From: Lewinellaceae bacterium
Lineage (GTDB): Bacteria; Bacteroidota; Bacteroidia; Chitinophagales; Saprospiraceae
Length of the DNA stretch: 64,000 bases
Direction of reading: 5' to 3'
Assembly (NCBI GenBank): GCA_020636315.1
Contig: JACJYA010000007.1
Span: 124,001-188,000, forward strand
A model generated the notes under the pieces. It did not search any database. It was not told the DNA's origin and worked only from the letters and a program-made list of their open reading frames with translations. This document shows positions 50,203-60,072 of the stretch, piece by piece. Made by a program: the position numbers and the translations under genes. Numbering within the stretch: the first letter of the stretch is position 1; each line of letters opens with the position of its first letter.

Positions 50203-51096
50203 CTATTGCTGCCTGAACCGGCTGGCCACAATCAATTCCTTGGTTCGATGGCCATAGGTGTAAAAACCTTCACCCGATTTCACCCCCAGTTTACCCGCCA
50301 TTACCATATTGGCCAACAATGGGCACGGGGCGTATTTAGGGTTGCCAAAGCCCTCGTGCAAAACATTGAGTATGGAAAGGCAAACGTCCAGCCCTATAAA
50401 ATCCGCCAGTTGGAGGGGCCCCATAGGGTGCGCCATTCCCAGCTTCATCACGGTATCGATCTCTTCTACTCCGGCGACACTTTCGAACAGGGAGTAAATG
50501 GCTTCGTTGATCATCGGCATTAGGATCCGGTTGGAAACGAAACCCGGGTAATCATTGACTTCGACAGGCGCCTTGCCCAGTTTTTTGGAAAGGCCCATGA
50601 TGGCGGAAGTCGTTTTATCAGTGGTCGCATATCCCCGGATGATCTCTACCAGTTTCATGATGGGCACCGGGTTCATGAAATGCATCCCGATGACCTGGCC
50701 CGGGCGCTGGGTGGCTGCGGCTATTTTGGTGATGGAAATACTGGAGGTATTGGTGGCCAGGATAGCGCCCTCAGGAGCATGCTCGTCCATTTCTTTAAAT
50801 ATTCTGATTTTCAGGCTGATATCTTCTGTGGCCGCTTCAACCACCAGGTTAGCATTCGCAACTCCTTTGGATGTGTCCGTGAAAGTTTGGATGCGCCCCA
50901 GAGTAGCCTTTTTTTCTGCTTCGGTGATCTTTTCCCTGGCCACCATTCTGCCCAGGTTCTTTTCGATAGTGGCAATACCTTTATCGAGGGCTTCTTTGGA
51001 TATATCCACTAGATTGACCTGATGCCCGCCCATTGCGAAAACGTGGGCGATGCCGTTTCCCATAGTGCCGGCGCCGATAACAGTTATGTTTTTCAT
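50203..51096 (-). CDS. 3-hydroxybutyryl-CoA dehydrogenase
   Basis: A 297-residue cytoplasmic NAD(P)-dependent enzyme that interconverts 3-hydroxyacyl-CoA and acetoacetyl-CoA. The Rossmann motif is VIGAGTMGNGIAHVFA (residues 5-20), the catalytic region is GMHFMNPVPIMKLVEIIRG (catalytic His in HFMNP), and DYPGFVSNRILMPMINEA plus GAHPMGPLQLADFIGLD-type (MAHPMGPLQLADFIGL) are in place. The single-domain short form fits a butanoate or fatty-acid metabolism enzyme. It stands alone on the strand. Confidence 0.93.
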   Translation of the reverse strand: MKNITVIGAGTMGNGIAHVFAMGGHQVNLVDISKEALDKGIATIEKNLGRMVAREKITEAEKKATLGRIQTFTDTSKGVANANLVVEAATEDISLKIRIFKEMDEHAPEGAILATNTSSISITKIAAATQRPGQVIGMHFMNPVPIMKLVEIIRGYATTDKTTSAIMGLSKKLGKAPVEVNDYPGFVSNRILMPMINEAIYSLFESVAGVEEIDTVMKLGMAHPMGPLQLADFIGLDVCLSILNVLHEGFGNPKYAPCPLLANMVMAGKLGVKSGEGFYTYGHRTKELIVASRFRQQ

Positions 51097-51238
51097 ATCT
51101 CAGCCTTATTTGGTTAGGCTGCGAAGATAAGGCAGGACAGCTAAATAAACCCAATATTCAGGGCTGACTTTGGTCAGCTATCCAGAGAGTGAAAAACGAG
51201 AAGCCCACCAAAAACTAATATTATATGCCTGGCGCCTT

Positions 51239-52726
51239 TTACTTTCCCACCTCTGGCCGGTCCAGCAAGGGCTCATTGTTCTCGAAATCGTAAAGAGCCA
51301 GGCGGCGGAGATCGTAGTAGGCCAGCCAGAAGGTGCGCAGGGCAGTAATGTAAGCTCTTCTTGCATTGGCCTCCTCGCTGATCGCGATGTTGAGGTCGGT
51401 GACCAGGATCTTCCCGATGCGGTATCTTTTTCGGGTAATTTCGAGGCGCTTCTGAGCGACTTCGTAGGCTCTCAGCGCCAGTTGAACCTGGTTGCGCAAC
51501 AGGCTGAACTGCTGTACCTTGATGAGGACCTCCCTTTCAAAATTGACTCTTTCCTGAGCGACCTGAAGTTGTGCCAGTTGCTGGTTGGAATGGGCGATTT
51601 CCAACTGAGCCCGGGCCTTTCCCCAATCGGCAATAGGAATGTTCAACCCCAGGCGCACCTGTTCCTGGTCGAGCGGCTGCACATAGGCATCCCCGATCTG
51701 GGGGCCGGTCTGCGACAAGCCGAAATAACCGTTGATACTAAAATCAGGGCCTACGTTGCCCTGCGCTGCAGCCACGTCCCTTTCCGCTTCCAGCAACTGG
51801 CGTTCAAAAGCAATCGCCTCGCTTCGGTTCGCGCGGGCATATTCCAATGCCAATCCTGCGTCAATTTCGAACACTGGAAGCTCAACCGGAGGAATCAACT
51901 GAAAATGAACAGGGTGGCGGATGCCCAGGAAATTACGCAAACGCTCGGTGCTGGTTTGCAGGTTGAGTTGGTTTTCGGCTACGCTCGCATCGGCATTCAT
52001 AGAATTGAGCTCAATCTGTAGAAGCTCTGTCTCGGCGATACGGCCCGCATCAAAACGCCCTTTGGAGATAGTCAACAGGGTATCAGCGTCGGCCTTGTCG
52101 CGTTGGGCAGCCTCGAGGTTCAGTTGGGCAACCAATACCTCAAAAAACAAAACGGAGGCCTGATAGGCGACGCCTTCCATATCTTCAGAATAGCTCCGCT
52201 CAGCCTCTTCAAAGGCCAGTGGTTGTATCCGTTTATCCCATTTCAGGGCGTTGAAAGCAAAAATGGGCTGTTGAAAACCGATGGCCAGAGGGGTGCTCAG
52301 GTAGGAAACAGCCCCCGGATTGTTGCCGGCGGCGAAAAGGTCAATGCGCTGAAGGCTGGTGGTGGCGAAAACAGACCCTCCTGTAAGCGTTATGTCCTGT
52401 TCCAGGCTGATGTTAACCGAATTGCGCATGAGCGACCGGTTTATGAAAATATCTCTTCCGTCCGGCTGGGTTACTGCCTCGATAGAACGGTTGAGGTTGG
52501 GTAGAGTGGAACCGAAATTGATCTGTGGCCTGTAGTTGGCCAGAAAAGCCTGGTACCGCCAGTAGTTGTTGCTTAGAGCGGTATAGGCGATCTGTACATC
52601 GGGAGCATCATCCTGTGCAAGAGCAACAGCTTCCTTCAGGCTGAGGCGCAGCGTATCGGCCTGTGCCGAGAGGGAATAAAAAAAGAGAGCAGAAAAGATA
52701 GTACTAAGAAGTATTCTCATGGCCAT
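51239..52726 (-). CDS. TolC-family outer membrane efflux protein
   Basis: A 495-residue protein with a signal peptide (ending LSAQA) and two repeats of long amphipathic helices typical of OEP/TolC, for example LSLKEAVALAQDDAPDVQIAY at the start of the first and YARANRSEAIAFERQLLEAERDVAAAQGN in the second. It forms the trimeric outer membrane tunnel of the efflux system encoded just upstream. It follows the MacB-like permease gene after 41 bases. Confidence 0.9.
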   Translation of the reverse strand: MAMRILLSTIFSALFFYSLSAQADTLRLSLKEAVALAQDDAPDVQIAYTALSNNYWRYQAFLANYRPQINFGSTLPNLNRSIEAVTQPDGRDIFINRSLMRNSVNISLEQDITLTGGSVFATTSLQRIDLFAAGNNPGAVSYLSTPLAIGFQQPIFAFNALKWDKRIQPLAFEEAERSYSEDMEGVAYQASVLFFEVLVAQLNLEAAQRDKADADTLLTISKGRFDAGRIAETELLQIELNSMNADASVAENQLNLQTSTERLRNFLGIRHPVHFQLIPPVELPVFEIDAGLALEYARANRSEAIAFERQLLEAERDVAAAQGNVGPDFSINGYFGLSQTGPQIGDAYVQPLDQEQVRLGLNIPIADWGKARAQLEIAHSNQQLAQLQVAQERVNFEREVLIKVQQFSLLRNQVQLALRAYEVAQKRLEITRKRYRIGKILVTDLNIAISEEANARRAYITALRTFWLAYYDLRRLALYDFENNEPLLDRPEVGK

Positions 52727-52767
52727 TTTTTATGTACCTGTACGCAAAACGTTACAGTAAGAAGATT

Positions 52768-54120
52768 TCAATCCGAACGCAATGCTTTGATGGGGTCCTG
52801 CCGGGCGGCTTTTTGGGCGGGAAAAATGCCGAAGGCAAGCCCGATCGTGGCTGCAACTCCAAAGGCAAGCAAAACCGACCAGGCGGAAACCACTGTCGGA
52901 ATGTCAGCATAGGAGGAAATGGTTTGGGCTGCCGCTACTCCCAGCAAGATCCCGATCAGCCCGCCGATCAGGCTGATGAACACCGCCTCAAAAAGGAACT
53001 GGAAAACGATATCCCTCCGGTTGGCTCCCAGGGAGCGTCGGACGCCGATCTCCTTAATGCGCTCGAGTACGGAGGCCAACATAATGTTCATGATACCTAT
53101 TCCCCCAACCAGCAAAGAGATGCCGGCAATAACGGCAAGGACGAGGTTGAAAGTATCCTGGGTTTTTTGTTCCTGTTCGAGCAACAGCTCCGGTACTTCC
53201 ACTTCAAAATCCACCTGCCCCAGATGGCGGCGTTTCAGCAGGCGGGCGATCAGGTCAGCGCTGGCGCGCAGCTTCCTGGAATCATTCACCTGGACCACTA
53301 TCCTGTCAAGCTGGTGATAGTTATTCTGCTTCCCCTCCTCATTGCCTTCTTCACCAAGGCTCTCCTGAGTGATGAGCCCCCGGTTCTTAAACCGGATCAG
53401 GGCCGTCGTTACCGGGATATAGATATCGGCGTTGGAATTTCGTATTCCCAGCTGGCTGAGGTTTTCTCCGCTGCCCTGGCGCTGTTCCAGGACGCCAATG
53501 ACCCTCAGCCAGTTGTTGCCGCATTTGATTTGCTTGCCGATCGGATCCTCTTCGCTGAAGAAACGGGCCTTTATTTCCTTTCCGATAATACAAACAGCGG
53601 CGCCCTGTTCCAGATGTAAATCGTGAAACCACTGGCCGGCTGCAAGGCTCAGGACATTGAGGCTGAAGTACGCATTTGTGACTCCGACGCACCTCGATTG
53701 TTCCAGCCGGCTGCTGCGCACTACGCTCAGAGGGATGACCACCTCCGGGCTGGCTTTTTCCAAAGTGGGCAACACTTGCTCAATTGCCTTGACATCTTGC
53801 AGGGCAAGCCCTGGAGAATAGGGCTTTTTTCCCTGGCCTTGCTGGCCCTGGCCCTCTGTAGCCTGGCTTTGCTGTTGCCATTCTGTTTCGCTTCCCGGCA
53901 AGATGCTCCTGATGATAATATTATTCGTGCCGATGAGCTTCATCTGCTCCAGGATGGACTGTTTGGCGCCAGTGCCGATCGCCAGCATGGCGATCACGGC
54001 GGAAACGCCAAATATGATCCCTAATGCGGTGAGAAAGGATCGGAGCTTGTTGGCGTTCACCCCTTCCAGGGCAAGTACAAAGTTAAAGGCCATGCGTTGC
54101 ATAGATCGGGCTTTCCTCAT
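52768..54120 (-). CDS. MacB-like ABC transporter permease (FtsX superfamily)
   Basis: A 450-residue permease: one N-terminal helix followed by a large periplasmic MacB_PCD domain, then three C-terminal helices with GIGIMNIMLASVLERIKEIGVRRSLGANRRDI and a conserved end AARQDPIKALRSD. No ATP-binding domain is fused and none is next to it, so the ATPase must be encoded elsewhere. Its start overlaps the adaptor gene by 4 bases. Confidence 0.9.
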   Translation of the reverse strand: MRKARSMQRMAFNFVLALEGVNANKLRSFLTALGIIFGVSAVIAMLAIGTGAKQSILEQMKLIGTNNIIIRSILPGSETEWQQQSQATEGQGQQGQGKKPYSPGLALQDVKAIEQVLPTLEKASPEVVIPLSVVRSSRLEQSRCVGVTNAYFSLNVLSLAAGQWFHDLHLEQGAAVCIIGKEIKARFFSEEDPIGKQIKCGNNWLRVIGVLEQRQGSGENLSQLGIRNSNADIYIPVTTALIRFKNRGLITQESLGEEGNEEGKQNNYHQLDRIVVQVNDSRKLRASADLIARLLKRRHLGQVDFEVEVPELLLEQEQKTQDTFNLVLAVIAGISLLVGGIGIMNIMLASVLERIKEIGVRRSLGANRRDIVFQFLFEAVFISLIGGLIGILLGVAAAQTISSYADIPTVVSAWSVLLAFGVAATIGLAFGIFPAQKAARQDPIKALRSD

Positions 54121-55508
54121 TCAATGACGATCATTTCTCCGCGGGCCTTTCTTTGAGAACCGGATGGTTCCTGCCCCTTAACTTCCCTCCGTTTTTCCAT
54201 GGCCTCGGCCTGCCGCTTGGCTTTTTCTTCTTCCTGTTGCCGGTTTATCCTTTCTTTTATTTCAGGGCCGATGGGCACAAAAGGGGCGTCAAGTTTTTCC
54301 TGAGGAGGGGAAAGGTAGATCATATCTCCTTCTTTCAGTCCGTGGTGGATGATGATCTCATTGGCGTTGGCCATTCCGGTGATGACTTCCTGCCGGATAA
54401 TCTGCCTGCCATCGGATCTGTAAACAAAGGACAGGCTGTCGTTCTGAACCGCCTCGATGGGAATGTACACCATATCCTCGAAAACAGCAGTGACGACTTC
54501 GTTGCTCGTTGTCATGGCGGGCCTTAAGATAGAATCGGTTTCGCTGAGCTGTATAATGACTTCAAAGACTTTGGCGTCATAACCGCTGATCTGCTCTCCG
54601 ATATTAGCCACTTTAGCCACCCTGCCCGAATAGGAACGGCCAGGGAAGGCATCGACCTTTATTTCCACCTGCTGGCCTTCCTGCACTTTGCTGATATCCA
54701 CTTCGTTGACATAAGCCTGGGAGATCATATCTTTCAGGTCTGGCAATTCGGCAACTACGGGGTCCCAGGCGCTGATGCGGGCACCGGGTTCCTTCTTTCC
54801 GCGCCAGCTACGGGCGTAAATGACCATGCCCGATTCGGGAGCAATGATGTGGAATTCATCGGAAAGGCTCTCGTATTTCTGCAGTTGGGCGAGGTTCTGC
54901 CGCAGCAGAGCGTCGATCTCCTGGATCTTAGCGATCGACTGCTGTTCCTTGAGCTCGTATTTTTTGATCAACTGCTGATAGTCCCGTTCTGTGCGTTCCA
55001 GGTCGAGTTCCGCCTGCCGGATTACCGATCGCGGTTCGTATTTACTCAGTTCTACCTGCAGCAGTTTTTCCTTTTTGGCAAACTCCAGGTTGGCCAGTTC
55101 GTCACGTAGCCCCCGCATTTCAATAGCGGTATCGATTCGGGCCTGTTCAAGTTGAGTCTGTATTTTTTCCACTTCCGTCTGAACATTGGCCATTTTTCCC
55201 GCCAGTTCTGTCCGGTCCAGAGAGGCCACATAGGCCCCCTTTTCCACTACAGTTCCTTCCGGCACCAGGTCAGAAATAGTGGTTTCATAAACGCCGGCGG
55301 CACGCATGCCCTGGGGGGCACGGATCTTAATGCTGCGCTTTGCAGCCAGCTCTCCGGTAGCTGTTACTGTTATCTCAAACCGGCCTCTTTTTACTTTTGC
55401 CTGCAAGCCTTCTTCCTGAGTTTTTTCCGAAGGTGCGAAATAAAAATACCCGGCTATGCCGAGAGCCAGAAGAATAATAACAGGGAGTAGAGTTCTCGAG
55501 CGCAACAT
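54117..55508 (-). CDS. HlyD/MacA-type periplasmic adaptor
   Basis: A 463-residue membrane fusion protein with one N-terminal helix, a lipoyl-like domain (GRFEITVTATGELAAKRSIKI), a long coiled-coil hairpin (about 95-220, rich in Glu, Leu and Gln), and beta-barrel parts including VEIKVDAFPGRSYSGRVAKVA. The C-terminus ends in a charged Arg/Glu segment. It connects the permease to TolC. The operon order is adaptor, permease, outer membrane channel. Confidence 0.9.
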   Translation of the reverse strand: MLRSRTLLPVIILLALGIAGYFYFAPSEKTQEEGLQAKVKRGRFEITVTATGELAAKRSIKIRAPQGMRAAGVYETTISDLVPEGTVVEKGAYVASLDRTELAGKMANVQTEVEKIQTQLEQARIDTAIEMRGLRDELANLEFAKKEKLLQVELSKYEPRSVIRQAELDLERTERDYQQLIKKYELKEQQSIAKIQEIDALLRQNLAQLQKYESLSDEFHIIAPESGMVIYARSWRGKKEPGARISAWDPVVAELPDLKDMISQAYVNEVDISKVQEGQQVEIKVDAFPGRSYSGRVAKVANIGEQISGYDAKVFEVIIQLSETDSILRPAMTTSNEVVTAVFEDMVYIPIEAVQNDSLSFVYRSDGRQIIRQEVITGMANANEIIIHHGLKEGDMIYLSPPQEKLDAPFVPIGPEIKERINRQQEEEKAKRQAEAMEKRREVKGQEPSGSQRKARGEMIVIE

Positions 55509-56002
55509 CTTTTTTTTATTGGATTGCTGGAAAATAGTAAAAGCATTCCGGCTTTGTTATTTCTTGCGGTATGATTAACATTTCCATAATTTCTGCTCAA
55601 GGGGGCGAAAAAAAGCGCTCCCTGAGAATCAGTTGATTGTGAAAGATATCAACAACCATCGAATTGTTATCCACATTTTGGGAAGAACAAGTTTTTCCAT
55701 GCATGTTGGTACAGGCAATTTTCTCAATGTTTGTTATAGCGGGCAGGGTATTATATTTACACGCCCGGGCCTTCAAAAAAATGGCAAAACTTTTCAACAT
55801 CGGTTTTATGTTTAGAGATTTTTTGCCAACTTTGTATTCCTCCGCTATAATGAAGGGCACGAAACACAACCACCTGCGTGATAGCGGCTTTTGGGCAAAA
55901 GATACAATCCGCCAAGCGCAGCCTTATGAACCTAACTTGCTGATACTCTAAGTTTTAAGTCCAACACACACTTATTTGTTAACTACAGCATTATAACTGG
56001 CG
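55509..56002. other. Intergenic region upstream of dnaA
   Basis: About 490 bases without a supported gene. It contains one perfect DnaA box (55667-55675) and a small inverted repeat GTTGAT/ATCAAC (55632-55653). It may hold the dnaA promoter and perhaps part of an origin; only one box matches, so an origin cannot be claimed. It separates the divergent efflux operon from dnaA. Confidence 0.5.
55667..55675 (+). promoter_or_regulatory. DnaA box
   Basis: TTATCCACA is an exact match to the consensus DnaA-binding site, 328 bases before the dnaA start. It may mediate autoregulation. Confidence 0.6.
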
Positions 56003-57430
56003 ATGACAAGAGATCATGCTTCAGTCTGGGATAACTGTCTTCAGGCAATTCGCAAGAACGTAAACCAACAAAGTTTCAAGACCTGGTTTGAACCCATCAA
56101 GCCGGTCCGCCTGGATAACAATGCACTTACCATTCAAGTCCCGAACAAGTTTTTTTACGAGTGGCTGGAGGAGCATTATGTAAACCTGTTGAAGACAACT
56201 ATCCGCCGGGAACTGGGAGACCGAGGCCGCCTGGAGTATCAGATCCTCATGAGCCACAATAACGGGAACAACTCCGGCCTGAAAACCAACGGGAACGGCA
56301 AACCTGCCCGAGAGGGCATTGCTCCCGGCATGATCGACACGCAGGCCATTAAGAACCCTTTTGTCATCCCGGGTATCAAAAAGATCAAAATTGACCCGCA
56401 GATAAACCCGCATTATCTGTTTGAGAATTATATCGAAGGAGACTGCAACCGCCTTGCCCGTTCGGCCGGCATGGCTATTGCCAAGAAGCCCGGAGGTACT
56501 TCCTTCAACCCGCTGGTCATCTTTGGAGACGTCGGGCTGGGAAAAACTCACCTGGCACATGCCATCGGAAATGATGTACTCCAGCGTTTCCCAGGCAAAA
56601 CGGTATTGTACGTTTCTTCTGAAAAGTTTACCAACCAGATCATACAATCGATCAAGAATAATGCCGTCAATGATTTCGTTAACTTTTACCAGCTCATCGA
56701 TGTGCTGATCGTTGACGACATCCAGTTCCTGGCCAACAAGCAAAAAACCCAGGAGATCTTTTTCCACATCTTCAACCAGTTGCACCAGAACGGCAAGCAG
56801 ATCATCCTCACTTCCGACCGCCCCCCCAAAGACCTCGACGGTATGGAAGAACGCCTCATCTCCCGCTTCAAATGGGGCCTTTCGGCCGACCTGCAGGCGC
56901 CCGACCTGGAAACCCGCATCGCCATTCTGGAAGCCAAAATGAACCAGGAAGGCATCGAGATTCCGCAGAACGTCACGGAGTTCATCTGCTACAATATCCA
57001 GAACAACATCCGCGAACTGGAAGGCGTCCTGGTTTCCCTCGTTGCTCAGTCCTCGCTCAATCAGCGGGAGATCGATATGGAGCTGGCCAAACGCGTGATC
57101 CGCAACTTCGTCAAGCAGATCAATAAGGAGATCACCGTGGATTACATCCAGAAACTGGTGGCCGAACACTTCGACCTGGGGGTGGAAAAGCTACAGGGCA
57201 AAACCCGCAAGCGCCAGGTAGTCATCGCCCGCCAGCTATCCATGTACCTGGCAAAAAACCTCACCGACAAATCGCTCAAGGCCATCGGCGAAAACTTCGG
57301 CGGCCGCGACCACAGCACCGTTATTTATTCCTGTAAAACTGTCCAGGACTTAATGGAGACGGATGCCATCTTCAAGGATACAGTCTCGGAACTGGAGAAG
57401 AAGATCAAGATGAGCCTGCACGAACAGTAA
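56003..57430 (+). CDS. dnaA: Chromosomal replication initiator DnaA
   Basis: A 475-residue protein with all four domains. Domain I is at 1-80 (DNCLQAIRKNVNQQSFKTWF), a linker with Asn/Gly follows (85-115), then the AAA+ module with Walker A GDVGLGKT (175-182), Walker B LIVDDIQFLANK (Asp238-Asp239) and SRFKWGL. Domain IV (about 365-475) has the DNA-binding signature ARQLSMYLAKNLTDKSLKAIGENFGGRDHSTV. The start gives the normal N-terminus. A terminator follows directly. Confidence 0.97.
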   Translation: MTRDHASVWDNCLQAIRKNVNQQSFKTWFEPIKPVRLDNNALTIQVPNKFFYEWLEEHYVNLLKTTIRRELGDRGRLEYQILMSHNNGNNSGLKTNGNGKPAREGIAPGMIDTQAIKNPFVIPGIKKIKIDPQINPHYLFENYIEGDCNRLARSAGMAIAKKPGGTSFNPLVIFGDVGLGKTHLAHAIGNDVLQRFPGKTVLYVSSEKFTNQIIQSIKNNAVNDFVNFYQLIDVLIVDDIQFLANKQKTQEIFFHIFNQLHQNGKQIILTSDRPPKDLDGMEERLISRFKWGLSADLQAPDLETRIAILEAKMNQEGIEIPQNVTEFICYNIQNNIRELEGVLVSLVAQSSLNQREIDMELAKRVIRNFVKQINKEITVDYIQKLVAEHFDLGVEKLQGKTRKRQVVIARQLSMYLAKNLTDKSLKAIGENFGGRDHSTVIYSCKTVQDLMETDAIFKDTVSELEKKIKMSLHEQ

Positions 57431-57435
57431 GTTGT

Positions 57436-57486
57436 GTATTGAAAAAACAGCCAGCCTTCCTTGGCTCCCGGCTGTTTTTTCAATAC
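57436..57486 (+). terminator. Bidirectional terminator after dnaA
   Basis: A perfect 17-bp stem (57436-57452 with 57470-57486, core GAAAAAACAGCC/GGCTGTTTTTTC). The T-run inside one arm and the matching A-run make it able to stop transcription from both convergent genes. Confidence 0.85.
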
Positions 57487-57558
57487 CGGCTGAGACGGCA
57501 CCGCGTATTACCTGCCTCCTCCTTCCCCACCCGAGTGGCAAGTGCTGGTGAATGGCCT

Positions 57559-59922
57559 CTACGGCCGCGCCCGCTGCATCGGGTTCGTAATCTTTCCCTC
57601 CTTATGCGCCTTGAACACCTGGAAGCGGCTCGGCACCTCGTGCACCGGCCAGTTGTTGTTGCTCTCGTCGATGTCGGCGGTTTCGCGGTAGGGGTCCAGG
57701 CGGATGGCCGTAACCACCTTATCTTTCACAAATACTTTTGAAAACTGCTTTTCGTTGTGGCGCCATACCTGCACGGGCACGCGCTCTACTTCTTTAGTAC
57801 CATCTTCGAAGGTCCATTCCAGAATGACGGGCATCACCAGGCCGCCCTTATTGCTGAAAAAGAGCTCGTAGTAATTGTTTTCGGCAAACAGTTTTTTCTT
57901 CTCTTTCTCGGAATAGGTTTCCTCGAAGAGTTCCAGAGGCATCTGCACCAGGGAGTCTTGTGTGTTCCAGGGCTCGTAATCGGTATAGAAATCGCGAAGG
58001 GCGGGGTCTTTTTCAACTTCGGATTTCATGCCTTCCTCCCGGTTGCGGATCTTTGAAAGGTCCTCAAAGGGTTTTTCCCGCTTCTGTATCGTAATGGTGA
58101 TATCCTTCTTTTGCGGGTCGTTTTCCAGGTCCGCTTTATACCATTTGATGCTGTCCAGAGCAACATCCACTGCATCGGTGGTATAGAACCACCCTCGCCA
58201 GAACCAATCGAGATCGACGCCGCTGGCATCTTCCATGGTGCGGAAGAAGTCGGCAGGCGTAGGGTGTTTAAAAGCCCAGCGGCGGCAGTATTCGCGGAAG
58301 GCATAGTCGAACAATTCCCTGCCGAGGACGGTCTCCCTGAGGATGTTGAGGGCAGTAGCGGGTTTGCGGTAGGCATTGGCAAAGTAGTCCAGGATATTCT
58401 CGCTGTTGGTCATGATGGGCTCAAGAGCTTCTTTGGGCAGGGCCATATAGTCGGTAATGAGGTGCGCCGGGCCGGACCAGGGCTCGTAGTTGTTGTCGAA
58501 CTCCCGCTCTGCGAGAAACTGCAGGAAGCTATTGATCCCTTCGTCGAACCAGGCCCACTGCCGCTCATCGCTGTTGATGATCATGGGGAAGTAATTGTGG
58601 CCTACTTCGTGAATGATCACCGAGATGGCCTGGTGTTTCGCCATTTCCGTATAGGTGCCGTCCTCTTCCGCCCGCCCGGGATTGAAGCAAATCATGGGGT
58701 ATTCCATTCCGTTGGCCGCTTCCACCGAAATGGCCGACGGGTAGGGATAGGGAATACTGTATTTGGAATAGGTCTTCAGGGTATGCGCTACGGCGCGGGT
58801 GGAAAAGCGGCTATAGATCGGATAAGCTTCCTTGGCGTAATAGCTCATACACATCACCCGCTTTCCGGTTTCGGTAATGTGGGGCATGGCATCCCAAATG
58901 AACTTGCGGCTGGCCGTCCAGGCAAAATCCCTTACATTATCGGCCTTGAAGATCCAGGTTTTGGTTTCCTGCGCAGGCTTGGCCTTTTCATTTTTCTTAG
59001 CCTCGTCCAGGGTAACGATCTCTACCGGAGCCTCTGCCTTTTGTGCCTTTTTCCATCGTTCCATTTGGTTTGGAGTCAGTACGGTGGAATAGTTGAGGCA
59101 TTCGCCGGTAGAGCCTACTAAGTGGTCGGCGGGCACCGTCATTTTCACCACGAAATTGCCGAAGGTGAGGGCAAACTCGCCCCGTCCGGTAAACTGGTTG
59201 GTTTGCCAGCCTTTGAAGTCGCTGTACAGGCACAGGCGGGGGTACCATTGAGTGATGGTGTAAAGGTAGTTGCCGTCTTCGGGGAAAAACTCGTAGCCCC
59301 CCCTGGCAAGGTTGGTTGCCTGGCTGGTCTCTCCGAGCAGCCCCATCAGGTCGATGCGGTCCACCAGATAGTAGTGCCATTTGACCCGGAAGCTGAACGA
59401 CGCACCCGGCTTAAGAGGTTCCGGCAATTCCACCCGCATTACTGTTTGGTTGATCATGTATTTGAGGGGATGGCCGTTGGCGTCTGTCACCTGTTCTATC
59501 TTGTCGCCGAATTTATCTTTGCCCTTTGCCGGCTCCAGGTTGCGCAGGTCTTTCTCACTCATCACCGGCTTGATGCTGCTGGGGTCGAAATACTGGTTGT
59601 CATTTTCCGGAGAGTGCTGGTTCTCATCGAGCTGCAGCCAAAGGTACCTCAGCGTTTGAGGAGATTGGTTGAAATAGGTGATTAGCTCCGTTCCGTCCAG
59701 GCGCTGTTCTTTGGTATCAAGAGTGCACTCGATGTCATAATCACAGCGCTGCTGCCAATATTCGGGGCCGGGAGCGCCATCCCAGGCTCGATAGTCATTG
59801 GGGGGCGGAAGTATATTGCCTAGCTGTTCAAATTTATTGGCATGGGTGGCGTTGGGATTGTTTTGGCTGAATACAGGAATGGCTGCAACCAGCAGAAAGA
59901 AAAGAAAAAGAAGATTTTTCAT
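57559..59922 (-). CDS. M1-family metallopeptidase
   Basis: A 787-residue exported zinc peptidase from the ATG at 59922 with a signal peptide ending PVFSQ. After an N-terminal beta domain with YDIECTLDTKEQRLDGTE, the catalytic domain has the M1 exopeptidase motif variant EAANGMEYP (in place of GAMEN) and the zinc site HEVGH (438-442) with third ligand Glu461 in WFDEGINSF. The C-terminal half is of unknown structure. Small peptides are the likely substrate. It is convergent with dnaA. Confidence 0.9.
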   Translation of the reverse strand: MKNLLFLFFLLVAAIPVFSQNNPNATHANKFEQLGNILPPPNDYRAWDGAPGPEYWQQRCDYDIECTLDTKEQRLDGTELITYFNQSPQTLRYLWLQLDENQHSPENDNQYFDPSSIKPVMSEKDLRNLEPAKGKDKFGDKIEQVTDANGHPLKYMINQTVMRVELPEPLKPGASFSFRVKWHYYLVDRIDLMGLLGETSQATNLARGGYEFFPEDGNYLYTITQWYPRLCLYSDFKGWQTNQFTGRGEFALTFGNFVVKMTVPADHLVGSTGECLNYSTVLTPNQMERWKKAQKAEAPVEIVTLDEAKKNEKAKPAQETKTWIFKADNVRDFAWTASRKFIWDAMPHITETGKRVMCMSYYAKEAYPIYSRFSTRAVAHTLKTYSKYSIPYPYPSAISVEAANGMEYPMICFNPGRAEEDGTYTEMAKHQAISVIIHEVGHNYFPMIINSDERQWAWFDEGINSFLQFLAEREFDNNYEPWSGPAHLITDYMALPKEALEPIMTNSENILDYFANAYRKPATALNILRETVLGRELFDYAFREYCRRWAFKHPTPADFFRTMEDASGVDLDWFWRGWFYTTDAVDVALDSIKWYKADLENDPQKKDITITIQKREKPFEDLSKIRNREEGMKSEVEKDPALRDFYTDYEPWNTQDSLVQMPLELFEETYSEKEKKKLFAENNYYELFFSNKGGLVMPVILEWTFEDGTKEVERVPVQVWRHNEKQFSKVFVKDKVVTAIRLDPYRETADIDESNNNWPVHEVPSRFQVFKAHKEGKITNPMQRARP

Positions 59923-60072
59923 GGCGAAAGGCATTGAAGATGAATTAGTAACGTAAAGCTAAGAATTTTCGCAGACCGGGAAAGGGATTAAAATTGCTAT
60001 TAATAAGCCTGGCAGGGCCTTTTGAGGAGTCAAAGGCCCATTGGGAGAAAATAGAAGCGGAATTGACAGGTT

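Noticed and set aside
56021..57169. 382-residue open frame antisense to dnaA
   Set aside because: It is a shadow of the dnaA coding strand; dnaA has complete family motifs.
58111..59121. 336-residue open frame antisense to the M1 peptidase
   Set aside because: It is explained by codon bias of the peptidase gene, and no domain is recognisable.
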